From the NCBI RefSeq assembly GCF_025567465.1, contig NZ_JAOQKI010000006.1, forward strand, positions 1-64,000: a DNA stretch of 64,000 bases. The letters are read 5' to 3'. Below are positions 9,201 through 16,871 of the stretch, piece after piece; the first letter of the stretch is position 1, and each line of letters opens with the position of its first letter. Origin of the DNA: Roseburia_C amylophila. Its GTDB lineage: Bacteria; Bacillota; Clostridia; Lachnospirales; Lachnospiraceae. A program made the translations under genes and the position numbers. The notes under the pieces were generated by a model. The model was not told the DNA's origin. It did no database searches and saw only the letters and a program-made list of their open reading frames with translations.

Positions 9201-10799
9201 ACGAATGGAATCAATTGGCGGGTTTGTTACCTGTGCAAATAACTGTTTGAAATAATTAAACAGTGGCTGATGGTCTCCTGCCAGTGCTGCCAGCGGAGTA
9301 TCAATACCCATTGCAGAAGTTCCTTCTCCTCCGTTTAATGCCATCGGAAGGATTGCTTCACGCAGTGATTCGTAAGTATAACCGAATGCTTTCTGCATTC
9401 TCTGACGCTCTTCTTTGGTATATTCCGGAACACGCTGATTTGGAATCTTTAAATCCTCCAGTTTAATCAGGTTACGGTCAAGCCATTCACCATAAGGCTG
9501 TTTGCTTGCGTAATACTCTTTTAATTCATCATCATTGATGACTCTTCCCTGGATGGTATCTACTAAGAGCATTTTACCCGGACGAAGTCTTTCTTTTACA
9601 ACAATCTTGGTCGGATCAATATCAAGTACTCCGACCTCGGAAGAAAGAATCAGCTGGTCATCATCGGTAATATAATATCTGGAAGGTCTTAATCCATTAC
9701 GGTCAAGAACAGCTCCCATGACATCTCCATCTGAGAAAAGAATGGAGGCTGGTCCATCCCACGGCTCCATCATGGTTGCATAGTACTGATAGAAGTCTTT
9801 CTTCTTCTGGGACATGGTATTGTTATTTGCCCATGGCTCCGGAATCATAATCATAACTGCCAGTGGTAAATCCATTCCACTCATTACTAAGAACTCTAAG
9901 GTATTATCTAACATTGCTGAGTCAGAACCTTCGGAATTAATAACCGGAAGGACTTTCTGCAGTTCCCCTTTCAGTTCTTCGGACTCCATGGTCTCTTCAC
10001 GGGCAAGCATCTTATCTGCATTACCTTTGATGGTATTAATCTCTCCGTTATGTACAATGAAACGGTTCGGATGTGCTCTCTCCCAGCTTGGATTGGTGTT
10101 GGTTGAGAATCTGGAATGTACGGTTGCGATTGCAGATTCATAATCTTTATCCTGAAGGTCTGCAAAGAACTGACGCAGCTGGTCTACTAAAAACATTCCC
10201 TTATATACGATGGTTCGGCTGGAAAGGGATACTACATAAGTGTCATCATTGGACTGCTCGAATACCCGTCTTGCCACATACAGCCGGCGGTCAAAATCAA
10301 GTCCCTTGGCTACTTCAGCTGGACGTTTTACAAATCCCTGCATGATATATGGCATACAGTCTACTGCTTTCTGTCCCAGTTTATCCGGGTCAGTCGGAAC
10401 TTTTCTCCATCCTAAGAATTTCATTCCTTCCTTTTCCACGATAACCTCAAACATTTTCTTTGCCTGATTCCGTTTCAGTTCATCCTGTGGGAAGAAAAAC
10501 ATTCCGACACCGTAATCTCTTTCTCCACCAAGTTCAATATCTGATTCCTTTGCTACCTTGGAGAAAAATTTGTGTGATACCTGAAGCAGAATACCAACAC
10601 CGTCACCGGTTTTTCCTTCTGCATCCTTACCAGCTCTGTGCTTTAAGTTCTCTACGATTTTTAAAGCATTTTCTACCGTCGCATGGGATTTGATACCTTT
10701 GATGTTTACCACAGCTCCGATACCGCAGTTATCATGTTCAAAATTCGGATTATACATACCCTGTGCTACTGCTGTACTTTCATTCCACTGTTCTGTCAT
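6246..10799 (-). CDS. gltB: Glutamate synthase (NADPH) large subunit
   Basis: 1517 residues, full length. The class II amidotransferase nucleophile is Cys25 in HDNCGIGA, so a 24-residue propeptide must be removed to expose it. The amidotransferase domain is followed by the central and FMN-binding domains; KPGEGGHLPG and GGTGAAP are FMN/2-oxoglutarate site motifs, and GCVMMRVCNLDTCPAGIATQ near residue 1125 holds the three cysteines of the 3Fe-4S cluster. The C-terminal beta-helix of GXGXG repeats is present. AAAGGGA lies 7 bases before the ATG. First gene of gltBD. Confidence 0.98.
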   Translation of the reverse strand: MTEQWNESTAVAQGMYNPNFEHDNCGIGAVVNIKGIKSHATVENALKIVENLKHRAGKDAEGKTGDGVGILLQVSHKFFSKVAKESDIELGGERDYGVGMFFFPQDELKRNQAKKMFEVIVEKEGMKFLGWRKVPTDPDKLGQKAVDCMPYIMQGFVKRPAEVAKGLDFDRRLYVARRVFEQSNDDTYVVSLSSRTIVYKGMFLVDQLRQFFADLQDKDYESAIATVHSRFSTNTNPSWERAHPNRFIVHNGEINTIKGNADKMLAREETMESEELKGELQKVLPVINSEGSDSAMLDNTLEFLVMSGMDLPLAVMIMIPEPWANNNTMSQKKKDFYQYYATMMEPWDGPASILFSDGDVMGAVLDRNGLRPSRYYITDDDQLILSSEVGVLDIDPTKIVVKERLRPGKMLLVDTIQGRVINDDELKEYYASKQPYGEWLDRNLIKLEDLKIPNQRVPEYTKEERQRMQKAFGYTYESLREAILPMALNGGEGTSAMGIDTPLAALAGDHQPLFNYFKQLFAQVTNPPIDSIREKVVTSTTVYIGEDGNLLEEKAINCQVLKVDNPILTNTDLMKIKNMKVEGFKVVVLPTTYYKNTSLEKALDHLFVEADRAYRDGANILILSDRGIDENHVAIPSLLAVSGLQQHLVKTKKRTAVAMILESGEPREVHHFATLLGYGACAINPYLAQDTVKQLVDEHMLDKDYYAAIHDYNQAIISGIVKIASKMGISTIQSYQGSKIFEAIGIDSAVIDKYFTNTVSRIGGITLEDIAKDVDTLHSAAYDPLGLETDLTLDSKGRHKMRSGADSHLYNPATIHLLQESTKRGDYNLFKQYTDLVNSEERDANIRGLMDFNFPKKGVPIEEVESVDSIVTRFKTGAMSYGSISKEAHETLAIAMNHLHGKSNTGEGGEDPDRIASKHTSLDRCSAIKQVASGRFGVTSRYLVSAEEIQIKMAQGAKPGEGGHLPGKKVYPWIAKTRLSTPGVSLISPPPHHDIYSIEDLEQLIYDLKNANRDARISVKLVSEAGVGTVAAGVAKAGAQVVLISGYDGGTGAAPSSSIHNAGLPWELGLAETHQTLIMNGLRNKVRIETDGKLMSGRDVAIAALLGAEEYGFATAPLVTMGCVMMRVCNLDTCPAGIATQNPELRKRFAGKPEYVENFMRFIAEELREIMAKLGCRTIDEMVGRSDLLRVREDLTDREKEIDLSKILNNPFAGPKEKVTFDPKHVYDFELEKTKDETVLLKQLSSALDKKQKRSIDVEVSNTDRSFGTIFGSEITKKYDDTLEEDTFIVKCTGAGGQSFGAFIPKGLTLELVGDSNDYFGKGLSGGKLVVYAPAGVKYKKDENIIIGNVALYGATSGKAFISGVAGERFCVRNSGASAVVEGVGDHGCEYMTGGRVVILGKTGKNFAAGMSGGIAYVLDEDNDLYTRINKEMVFSEEVGNKYDVMELKDMIKEHVALTNSEKGKEILDNFSEYLPKFKKVIPYDYNRMLMAIVQMEEKGLSSEQAQIEAFYANTRN

Positions 10800-10934
10800 A
10801 ATCGTTCCCTTTCTGCTTTCTCTTTATTTTCTGTCTTACTTTGTTACCTGCACTCTGCTGCTTTAAAGTGCTTTTATTTTCTGAACTAAGTTTACACCCG
10901 GCGTAATATACTTTGCAATAGTTTTTTTCTTGCT

Positions 10935-10955
10935 ATTGTCTGATTATTAGACAAT
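10935..10955. promoter_or_regulatory. Candidate operator upstream of gltB
   Basis: Perfect 7-bp inverted repeat ATTGTCT / AGACAAT with a 7-base spacer, about 140 bases before the gltB start. The nearby minus-strand TTGCAA...TAAACT could be the promoter but is not a strong match. The binding protein is unknown. Confidence 0.4.
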
Positions 10956-11002
10956 TCATTTTATATTCTTTTATTGTATTTATATTTATCAGTTTTTTGC
11001 AT

Positions 11003-11068
11003 ATAAAAAAGGCTTATCAAAACAATTCAACGTGTTCTTTGTTGAAAATATTTTTTCATAAGCCTTTT
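11003..11068 (-). terminator. Terminator downstream of the thioester gene
   Basis: Outer 11-bp stem AAAAGGCTTAT / ATAAGCCTTTT (11007-11017 with 11058-11068) with an inner TTCAAC / GTTGAA stem. On the minus strand it is followed by TTTTTT, so it ends transcription coming from the thioester gene and insulates gltB. Confidence 0.75.
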
Positions 11069-11149
11069 GAATTTGCCCGCTATTTTAAATTGTGTCTGAA
11101 TTGTTTCTATGTTATTCTGGAATTTCTTAGGAAGGTTTTGAGTGTATCT

Positions 11150-11365
11150 GCCTTTTCATCGAATACGGATATTACATAAGGACTGTAAGGGGCACTGGGA
11201 ATTTCGATATACTTTTTTACCTATCCGGCAACCGGTGCAAATTCACATCCATGTTCATATGCACCTCACCGGCACATCCCTGTGCCAGCGTTGCCAGTAT
11301 ATCAAACGAAATTCCCAGTGCCCCTAAACAGCCCTTATTATATATCTGTATTTCGATGAAAAGAC
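11150..11365. repeat. 216-bp element with long imperfect inverted repeats
   Basis: Left arm 11150-11212 and right arm 11297-11365 are imperfect reverse complements, with a perfect 19-base core (11188-11206 against 11307-11325). The 84-base centre has further pairing (GGCAAC with GTTGCC, GGTGCA with TGCACC). The right arm supplies the last codons and stop of the thioester protein. It looks like a MITE-like insertion or an old inverted duplication. No transposase is present. Confidence 0.7.
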
Positions 11366-12009
11366 AAATAAGCATCAATATCCATAAGATTTACCATGTT
11401 TTTAATACCATCTGCAGTAGCTGCATTCCCCTTAAAGGCATCAGAATCATCACTACAGCCATCATACACCCAGGATAAAGCCATATGGGTAATAACATAC
11501 GCATATGGACGAACATTCTCCTGCAGCATGTTGTACATACCCTTATCACTTTCATATCCCGGTCCACCATATCCATAGTAGGCTACTGCTGAAAGCAGTG
11601 CATCATTGGATACGGAAGTTGTATATTGTCCATTGCTCGGATTTGCTTTACTTGGTTCCAGACAACAAACTACGTTTCCATCCGAAAGACTATACTGGTG
11701 TGTCTGATAGCCATTGTAATTAATCGTCTTTTCTACAGTTAAATCTACATTAAAATCATAGTTTCCAGAGGCATAAGTTTTAACTACCAATCCCTCATCG
11801 GCACTGTTAAGAGCAATCTGCTCCGCTTCATGCTCTTTGTTTTCTTCTGCCGCCTTGCGTACCAGTTCATCAAAGTTATCTGAAAGAATCGATTCTTCCT
11901 GCTCCGGTAAACTTTCCGCAAAAGCAGTCAGCGGACTGGCTGCCATACAGACACATAATGCTGCAGCCAGGAACGCTTTTAACTTTTGTTTTACGCTAAA
12001 TTTCTTCAT
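11338..12009 (-). CDS. Secreted thioester-domain (TED/TQXA-like) protein, apparently truncated
   Basis: 223 residues from the ATG at 12009; the frame is open 21 codons further up, but the signal peptide (KKFSVKQKLKAFLAAALC...LTAFA) starts here. After a charged linker, a thioester domain covers about residues 75-215, with VVCCLEPSK (candidate thioester cysteine), YGYGGPGY and THMALSW. In streptococcal adhesins the partner residue is Gln in TQxA; here it is THMA. Such adhesins normally continue into stalk domains and a wall anchor. This one stops right after the domain, inside the arm of an inverted-repeat element, so it is probably a secreted remnant. Confidence 0.7.
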   Translation of the reverse strand: MKKFSVKQKLKAFLAAALCVCMAASPLTAFAESLPEQEESILSDNFDELVRKAAEENKEHEAEQIALNSADEGLVVKTYASGNYDFNVDLTVEKTINYNGYQTHQYSLSDGNVVCCLEPSKANPSNGQYTTSVSNDALLSAVAYYGYGGPGYESDKGMYNMLQENVRPYAYVITHMALSWVYDGCSDDSDAFKGNAATADGIKNMVNLMDIDAYLSFHRNTDI

Positions 12010-12238
12010 ACTTTCTATTTTCCTCCTTCCATTTGCTAAAAGAAAGCATATCCTTGTGAAAATACTTTTCACAAGATGTTACGGTATTCGTCAAAGTCCT
12101 GTACAAGTACAGACTTTTCCTCATTACACGCACAAAAAAAGAACCGATAGCATTATCAGTTCCCAGTTACCTTTATATTTTGTTTTCTATCCTCCCTTCC
12201 ACTAAGCTATACGTACCGGATTCCGGTACAAGTATCTA

Positions 12239-12276
12239 TAAAAAAAGGACTCAAAGTAAAACTACCTTGAATCCTT
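12239..12276 (-). terminator. Terminator of the lipoprotein gene
   Basis: A 14-bp stem with two G-U pairs (12245-12258 with 12263-12276, 4-base loop) followed on the minus strand by seven T. Confidence 0.9.
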
Positions 12277-12307
12277 CTCTTACCATCTTTATATAAAATC
12301 TATTTCA

Positions 12308-13075
12308 TTAATTAATGGATATACCGGAACCTACCGGTCCAATTTCTCCACATCCACTACACTGTGCATAAGGTGCTACATCCTGTACCCATACCTGTTT
12401 TGTTTCCGCATCATGATGAACGGTTCCTGTTTGAACCTGTACATAATCTATCCTATAGCTTCTTCCACAAGTATAACCGCTTTCCTGTGCATGTTGGTCA
12501 ATTATTCCCGTTATATCAGCACCACACTGATTACAAATTGTTTTTGCCTGTGTTTCATATACCGGCTCGTCCCAGGCTTCTTTAACAACCTGTGTCTCAT
12601 AATGACCGCTGCCCTCATGCAGCACCCAGGTATGAACATGTGCCGGAGCTGCACTATTGTCAGAAGTATTGGTGTTATTACTGCTTCCAGTTGTTCCACT
12701 GGCATTACTGGTCGTTGTTCCGGCTGATGCAGTACTGCCTGCACTTGCCTTATTGCCGGAATTGCTGTTGCTCTTATTTGATTTGCTTGTATTATTGTCA
12801 GATGGCTGTGCTGCAGTATTCTCTGCACTGGAAGTATTGCTCTCCAGTTTTCCAGTGGTCTCCTGCTCTGCAACTGCCTCTGTTTCCGGCTCTTCTGTCT
12901 CTGTAGCTGCTTCCAATTCTTCCGTTGCCGGCTCTTCTGCCTCTGCTACCTCTTCGGTAGCTTCTGTATTTATAACAGATTCCTTATCAGCGGTAGTATC
13001 TTTTTTCCCGCCGCAGGCTGCCATACTTACTGTTACCATCAACATTGTTACAATCATCGCTAATCTTTTCTTCAT
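12308..13075 (-). CDS. Lipoprotein with acidic/Ser-Asn linker and His-Cys-rich C-terminal domain
   Basis: 255 residues from the ATG at 13075, which has GGGAGGA 7 bases ahead; the frame is open 32 codons further but without signal character. The signal MKKRLAMIVTMLMVTVSMAAC has a lipobox (SMAAC), so the mature protein is lipid-anchored outside the cell. Residues about 25-80 are Glu/Thr-rich, 85-145 Ser/Asn/Thr-rich; the C-terminal about 110 residues carry AHVHTW, GHYETQVV, CNQCG, VHHDAETKQVWV and CSGCGE, a likely metal-binding fold seen in Firmicutes surface proteins. Function unknown. Confidence 0.75.
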   Translation of the reverse strand: MKKRLAMIVTMLMVTVSMAACGGKKDTTADKESVINTEATEEVAEAEEPATEELEAATETEEPETEAVAEQETTGKLESNTSSAENTAAQPSDNNTSKSNKSNSNSGNKASAGSTASAGTTTSNASGTTGSSNNTNTSDNSAAPAHVHTWVLHEGSGHYETQVVKEAWDEPVYETQAKTICNQCGADITGIIDQHAQESGYTCGRSYRIDYVQVQTGTVHHDAETKQVWVQDVAPYAQCSGCGEIGPVGSGISIN

Positions 13076-13127
13076 AATGATTCCTCCCATCAGCTTTTCT
13101 TTTTTGTCAATTATAATATAACAAATA

Positions 13128-13463
13128 CTACAGCTTAACCATATTGTCGATTGCCTCTTCCACCGCAGCATTTAAACTTTTTCCATGCTCCATAGCATAG
13201 ATTGCAATAGTTCTATGCAATTCCGGACTAATTCTTACATTAAAAGTCCCCTTATAAGGTTGCTCTGGCTCAATATTTCTCTCCTTACAATCCTCAAGAT
13301 ATTCATCCACTGCATTATGGAAATCCTGCTCTAATTCCTTTACGGATGCCCCTTCATAGGAAATCAGCGATTTAATACCGATTACTTTACCAAATAAACA
13401 ATTATCTTCTTTCGAAAACTCTACTGTACCATTATAATTTTTGTATGATAGTAAGTCACTCAT
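13128..13463 (-). CDS. hicB: HicB-family antitoxin
   Basis: 111 residues. The N-terminal half (YNGTVEFSKEDNCLFGKVIGIKSLISYEG...) is the degenerate RNase-H-like HicB fold that masks the toxin; the C-terminal half (FNVRISPELHRTIAIYAMEHGKSLNAAVEEAI) is a ribbon-helix-helix DNA-binding domain. It overlaps the upstream toxin gene by 4 bases, so the pair is translated together. It most likely represses its own promoter at the palindrome near 13755-13774. Confidence 0.92.
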   Translation of the reverse strand: MSDLLSYKNYNGTVEFSKEDNCLFGKVIGIKSLISYEGASVKELEQDFHNAVDEYLEDCKERNIEPEQPYKGTFNVRISPELHRTIAIYAMEHGKSLNAAVEEAIDNMVKL

Positions 13464-13711
13464 AATACGCCATCCTTTCTTAGTTTTTCAATCACCTGGT
13501 CTAAAATATAGCGTTTTAATGTCCCATTAGGATGAGGTCTATGAAAATTTATCACTTCATTAGAACCATCCTTTATAAATTTTACCCCTGAACCAGTGCC
13601 TCCCTGTTTTAATTCATATCCCAAATAGGAAAGTAATGATACCATTTCATCAAAGGTAAAATCTTTTGGCTTCTGCAAAAGTTTCTCTAATAATTTATCC
13701 TTTCTGCTCAT
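13460..13711 (-). CDS. hicA: HicA-family mRNA interferase toxin
   Basis: 83 residues. HicA toxins are small dsRBD-like ribonucleases with a catalytic histidine; here GGTGSGVKF and NFHRPHPNGTLKRYILDQVIEKL match the family, the catalytic His most likely being in the FHRPHP segment. First gene of hicAB, with AAAGGAG 9 bases before the ATG. Confidence 0.92.
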   Translation of the reverse strand: MSRKDKLLEKLLQKPKDFTFDEMVSLLSYLGYELKQGGTGSGVKFIKDGSNEVINFHRPHPNGTLKRYILDQVIEKLRKDGVL

Positions 13712-13730
13712 AAATTTCTTCTCCTTTTAT

Positions 13731-13774
13731 ATTATACTCCCTGCTCACAGCAGATGCAACTAAAATTAGTTGCA
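13731..13774 (-). promoter_or_regulatory. hicAB promoter with operator palindrome
   Basis: Minus-strand TTGCAT, 17 bases, TATAAT (13731-13759). The -35 overlaps a palindrome with 8-bp arms TGCAACTA / TAGTTGCA (13755-13774), the likely HicB operator. Confidence 0.75.
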
Positions 13775-13803
13775 CTCACATATATGCCTTTTATACCTTG
13801 CCA

Positions 13804-14193
13804 TTAAAAACATTCTGTTCTGACATCATCCCAGCAAAACTCTGGATGTATTATTTTCTGATGTTCATCTATTTCACATATTCTTGAATAGATTTTATTA
13901 CATACCTCGGCTATAAGTGTATTAATATTCTTTTCTAATGGATATTTGTTTTGCGTATCCGAAAGATATGCTGTTTCATTATTAAATATCGGGCAATATA
14001 AATAACATCCATCCTCTTTCCGAATTAACGAAATATCGAAAAAATTTCGGTTCACATTTAATGTATAAATATTTAATTCCAATAAAAAAGTTAAATACTT
14101 TCCAAAATCATCCAATCTTGTAATACTTTTTACATCATCCACAAATTTTTCTATTCTATTGGACCTCTGCAACATCTTTCCCCGGTTCTTCAT
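13804..14193 (-). CDS. Unknown protein paired with a XRE regulator
   Basis: 129 residues, or 123 if the ATG at 14175 is used, where GGGGAAAG lies just ahead. Hydrophilic, mixed alpha/beta look, ends WDDVRTECF; no signal peptide, membrane segment or motif I can name. It overlaps the end of the XRE gene in another frame, so the two are coupled. The arrangement (autoregulated HTH gene first, small overlapping partner second) is that of reverse-order toxin-antitoxin modules, but this is inference only. Confidence 0.6.
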   Translation of the reverse strand: MKNRGKMLQRSNRIEKFVDDVKSITRLDDFGKYLTFLLELNIYTLNVNRNFFDISLIRKEDGCYLYCPIFNNETAYLSDTQNKYPLEKNINTLIAEVCNKIYSRICEIDEHQKIIHPEFCWDDVRTECF

Positions 14194-14410
14194 ACTTAGA
14201 AAGTCTCTCCTCCAACTCCTTTACTCTTTTCTCAAGATGAAGTATACAACTCATCATTTCCGGAATATATGGAGCTGGCGTATTTTCTTTCTGTTCCCAT
14301 TTTTGATACGTTCTTGTTGGTATTCCAAAGTATGCTGCAAACCGGCTCTGACTTAATCCAGTTTCCTTTCTCATCTTTGTTATTTCCACCAGTATTGTAT
14401 CTTCTTTCAT
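14156..14410 (-). CDS. XRE-family helix-turn-helix regulator
   Basis: 84 residues. Residues about 10-50 (MRKETGLSQSRFAAYFGIPTRTYQKWEQ) form a Cro/CI-type HTH; the C-terminal part is a short coiled coil (LHLEKRVKELEERLSKYEE) probably for dimerisation. It sits behind a strong promoter whose spacer holds a palindrome, so self-repression is likely. GGAAGG stands 11 bases before the ATG. Confidence 0.88.
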   Translation of the reverse strand: MKEDTILVEITKMRKETGLSQSRFAAYFGIPTRTYQKWEQKENTPAPYIPEMMSCILHLEKRVKELEERLSKYEEPGKDVAEVQ

Positions 14411-14451
14411 AATATAGTGTACCTTCCAGTTCTAATAATTTTTCTACCCAT

Positions 14452-14480
14452 ACTATACCCTATTAGGGTACAGGTGTCAA
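14452..14480 (-). promoter_or_regulatory. XRE promoter with palindromic operator
   Basis: Minus-strand TTGACA, 17-base spacer, TATAGT. The 15-base palindrome TACCCTATTAGGGTA (14456-14470) fills most of the spacer and touches the -10, an ideal autorepression site. Confidence 0.85.
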
Positions 14481-14568
14481 CAAGCAATCCAGGATAGTTG
14501 TCATATCTATCAGCGAATACCTTCTACCTTTTTAGCTTCTCATGTTTCCAGTTTCTCTCCATTTTTTC

Positions 14569-14627
14569 AAAAAAATTCCCCTTAAGTAGACTAAGAACAT
14601 TTACCTTATCTACCAAAGGGGAATTTT
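14569..14627 (-). terminator. Terminator of the par-fol-CPBP gene run
   Basis: Arms AAAATTCCCCTT and AAGGGGAATTTT with further TCTAC/GTAGA pairing; on the minus strand the hairpin is followed by seven T. It lies about 50 bases after the CPBP gene. Confidence 0.9.
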
Positions 14628-14677
14628 ATCAAAATTAGATTCCTTTTATTTTTACAATTTATTCAATTAACCAGATT

Positions 14678-15421
14678 TTACTTCTCTTTTCCACCACGGA
14701 AAGCCAGCACAAGCAACACCACTATCAGCACGCTCTCCACCACGGTGCATATGACGCTTCCCGTCATGGATGCATCCATGAAATGAAACAGCTTTGTCTC
14801 GCTTCGAAGTACCGATACCAGATTCGTTACCATATGGGCTGCCATGGCTGCGCCAAGCCCTTCCTGTTCCATGATGACTGCCAGCAAGAGTCCTACCGCT
14901 GTGGCATAAAGGAACTGCACCAGATTAAAATGCATGGCTCCAAATATTACTGCCGATAATACAATTGCTGTCTTCACTCCCAAAAACGCTTTCAAACGCT
15001 GGTAAACGATGCCACGGTAAAGAAGTTCCTCTAAGAACGGAATTATGATACAGGTTCCAAGGATTTCTAATGCCAGAGTACTTCCGTAAAAAGCAGCACT
15101 TACATCCTGATAGCTCTGCGATGTTTCTTTTAAGCCGGTATATTCGATAAGATTATTTAACACTACGCCAAATAAGCCTGCGGCTGCTGCAAATAAAATG
15201 GTTCGTGGCAGATTTGCCATTTTCCCGCCATCTTCTTTCCGATAGAAAGCATAGATAAAGGGAAATGCTATCACCGTTGCAATAATCTGATAAATCATAT
15301 AATTTTCATTGGTCATTGTATGCATGAGATTTAACACAAACATCACAACATTTGTTACTACAAAATAAATACCGATGGGATAAATCACTTCCCAGATGCG
15401 AAGTAGCTTATAATCTTTCAA
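14678..15421 (-). CDS. CPBP-family intramembrane glutamic endopeptidase
   Basis: 247 residues from a TTG start at 15421. The frame is open up to 15568, but that part is only the shadow of the upstream fusion gene; GAGGAGG lies 12 bases before the TTG. About seven hydrophobic segments; LEELLYRG is the catalytic EExxxR motif and GAMHFN the second histidine motif of Abi/CPBP proteases (CAAX-processing and bacteriocin-immunity type). Its start overlaps the end of the folB/folK/HAD gene by 14 bases, so it is translated with the folate operon. Substrate unknown. Confidence 0.88.
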   Translation of the reverse strand: MKDYKLLRIWEVIYPIGIYFVVTNVVMFVLNLMHTMTNENYMIYQIIATVIAFPFIYAFYRKEDGGKMANLPRTILFAAAAGLFGVVLNNLIEYTGLKETSQSYQDVSAAFYGSTLALEILGTCIIIPFLEELLYRGIVYQRLKAFLGVKTAIVLSAVIFGAMHFNLVQFLYATAVGLLLAVIMEQEGLGAAMAAHMVTNLVSVLRSETKLFHFMDASMTGSVICTVVESVLIVVLLVLAFRGGKEK

Positions 15422-16871
15422 TATATTCTGCCGCCTCCTCAATACTGTCACAGATTGCTTTTGCACCAGCCTCCTGCAACTCTTCTTTCGTTCCGAATCC
15501 ATAAGTGATACCGATGCAGTCCATATGTGCTTCTTTGGCTCCTGACACATCAAATCTGGTATCTCCAATCAATACTGCCTCGGTAGTATCATAAATATGC
15601 ATCCGCTTTATCGTTTCCTGCAACACCTCATATTTGCTGTCTATTCTGCCATCCATTGTGGCTCCCACCACTTCATCAAAATAGGACAGGATATGGAAAT
15701 GCTCCAAAATACGCCGGCAGGATTCTTCCGGCTTACTGGATGCCAGTCCGATACGATAGCCTTTTCGCTTGAGAGATTTCAAAGCATCCTCAACGCCATC
15801 AAAAAGGCTGCATTCAAAGATACCGGTTGGATGATAGCGTTCCCGGTACTTGGCTACTGCCGCTACTGCGGTCTCTTCATCCATGCCATAATGTTCCATA
15901 AAAGTATTTTTAAGTGGCGGTCCGATAAAGAATTCAAGCTTATCTGCATCCGGTTCGTCAATACCATATGCCTTTAGGGCATACTGGGCACACTTTGTTA
16001 TTCCTTCCTTGGAATTGGTAATGGTTCCATCCAAATCAAATAAAACAATGTCTTTTCTGCCCTTCAGTTCCTGTTTCATCTGAAGCACCGTCTTTTTTAA
16101 CACCGGATGCCAGAGATATGGTGCGATTTCACACAGCGGTTCTAACACAAACAGGCGGTTTGCCATATCAATATGCGGAATCGTAAGTTCCGGGGTAGAT
16201 ATCACTTCATCATCATAAAATAAAATATCAAGGTCTATCGTTCTTGAGCCCCAGCGCATCTTACGCTCCCGGTTGCCATGAGCTTCTATGGCATGAAGCT
16301 TCTCCAATAATTCTTCCGGTGTATACAGGGTATGAAGTTCCAGACATCCATTGAAAAATGCGCCTTCTGCCACGCCGCCATAAGGTTCTGTCTCGAGGAT
16401 ATCAGATACCTTTCCTACCTTGCAGTCTTCTAAGTTCCGCAGTTCTTCAACGGCATCTTCAATATATTTTCTCCGGTCGCCCATATTAGAACCAAAGGCA
16501 AGATATACCTTATGCCAGCCCCGTTCTATTTCCACTGCCACATCTGATAAAGGCAGTCCCACCGGTGCCCATGGTTTATGTATGGAAAATTTTAATTTCT
16601 GAATCAACGGAAAATGCAATAACACTGCCCGTGCTGTCTGCTCTGCTGCAGCTTCAATCAGCTTATAGGTATGTGTCGTCAGAAATTCTGTTACAAAATG
16701 GCTGACTTCTCCATAATTTACCGATTCTGTCAAATCATCCGAATATCCTGCTTTTCTGGTTGGTAAATAAAGTTCCATATTGATTAGAAACTTCTGTCCA
16801 AGCTTTGTCTCCTCCGGAAACACTCCATGATTTGCAAATAGCTCAAGATTTTCTATAATAATCTTATCCAT
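15408..16871 (-). CDS. folB-folK: Trifunctional fusion: dihydroneopterin aldolase - HPPK - HAD phosphatase
   Basis: 487 residues from the ATG at 16871, which has GGAGG 5 bases ahead and overlaps the folP stop. Residues 1 to about 118 are FolB (ENLELFANHGVFPEE; KPWAPVGLPLSDVAVEI). About 120-275 are FolK (YLAFGSNMGDR; ETEPYGG; RWGSRTIDLDILFYD), giving 6-hydroxymethyl-dihydropterin diphosphate for FolP. About 280-487 are a complete HAD hydrolase (VLFDLDGTITNSK; LASSKPEES; LIGDTRFDVSGAK) of phosphoglycolate-phosphatase type. FolB-FolK fusions are well known; a HAD on the end is unusual. The phosphatase could remove phosphate from dihydroneopterin phosphate or repair a by-product; that is inference. 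Confidence 0.9.
   Translation of the reverse strand: MDKIIIENLELFANHGVFPEETKLGQKFLINMELYLPTRKAGYSDDLTESVNYGEVSHFVTEFLTTHTYKLIEAAAEQTARAVLLHFPLIQKLKFSIHKPWAPVGLPLSDVAVEIERGWHKVYLAFGSNMGDRRKYIEDAVEELRNLEDCKVGKVSDILETEPYGGVAEGAFFNGCLELHTLYTPEELLEKLHAIEAHGNRERKMRWGSRTIDLDILFYDDEVISTPELTIPHIDMANRLFVLEPLCEIAPYLWHPVLKKTVLQMKQELKGRKDIVLFDLDGTITNSKEGITKCAQYALKAYGIDEPDADKLEFFIGPPLKNTFMEHYGMDEETAVAAVAKYRERYHPTGIFECSLFDGVEDALKSLKRKGYRIGLASSKPEESCRRILEHFHILSYFDEVVGATMDGRIDSKYEVLQETIKRMHIYDTTEAVLIGDTRFDVSGAKEAHMDCIGITYGFGTKEELQEAGAKAICDSIEEAAEYIERL

Noticed and set aside
11150..11365. Retron or group II intron RNA
   Set aside because: Inverted repeats and folding are present but no reverse transcriptase lies in the window and intron domain V features are absent.
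12657..13121. 154-codon plus-strand hydrophobic frame
   Set aside because: Produced by the Ser/Glu-rich linker of the lipoprotein read backwards.
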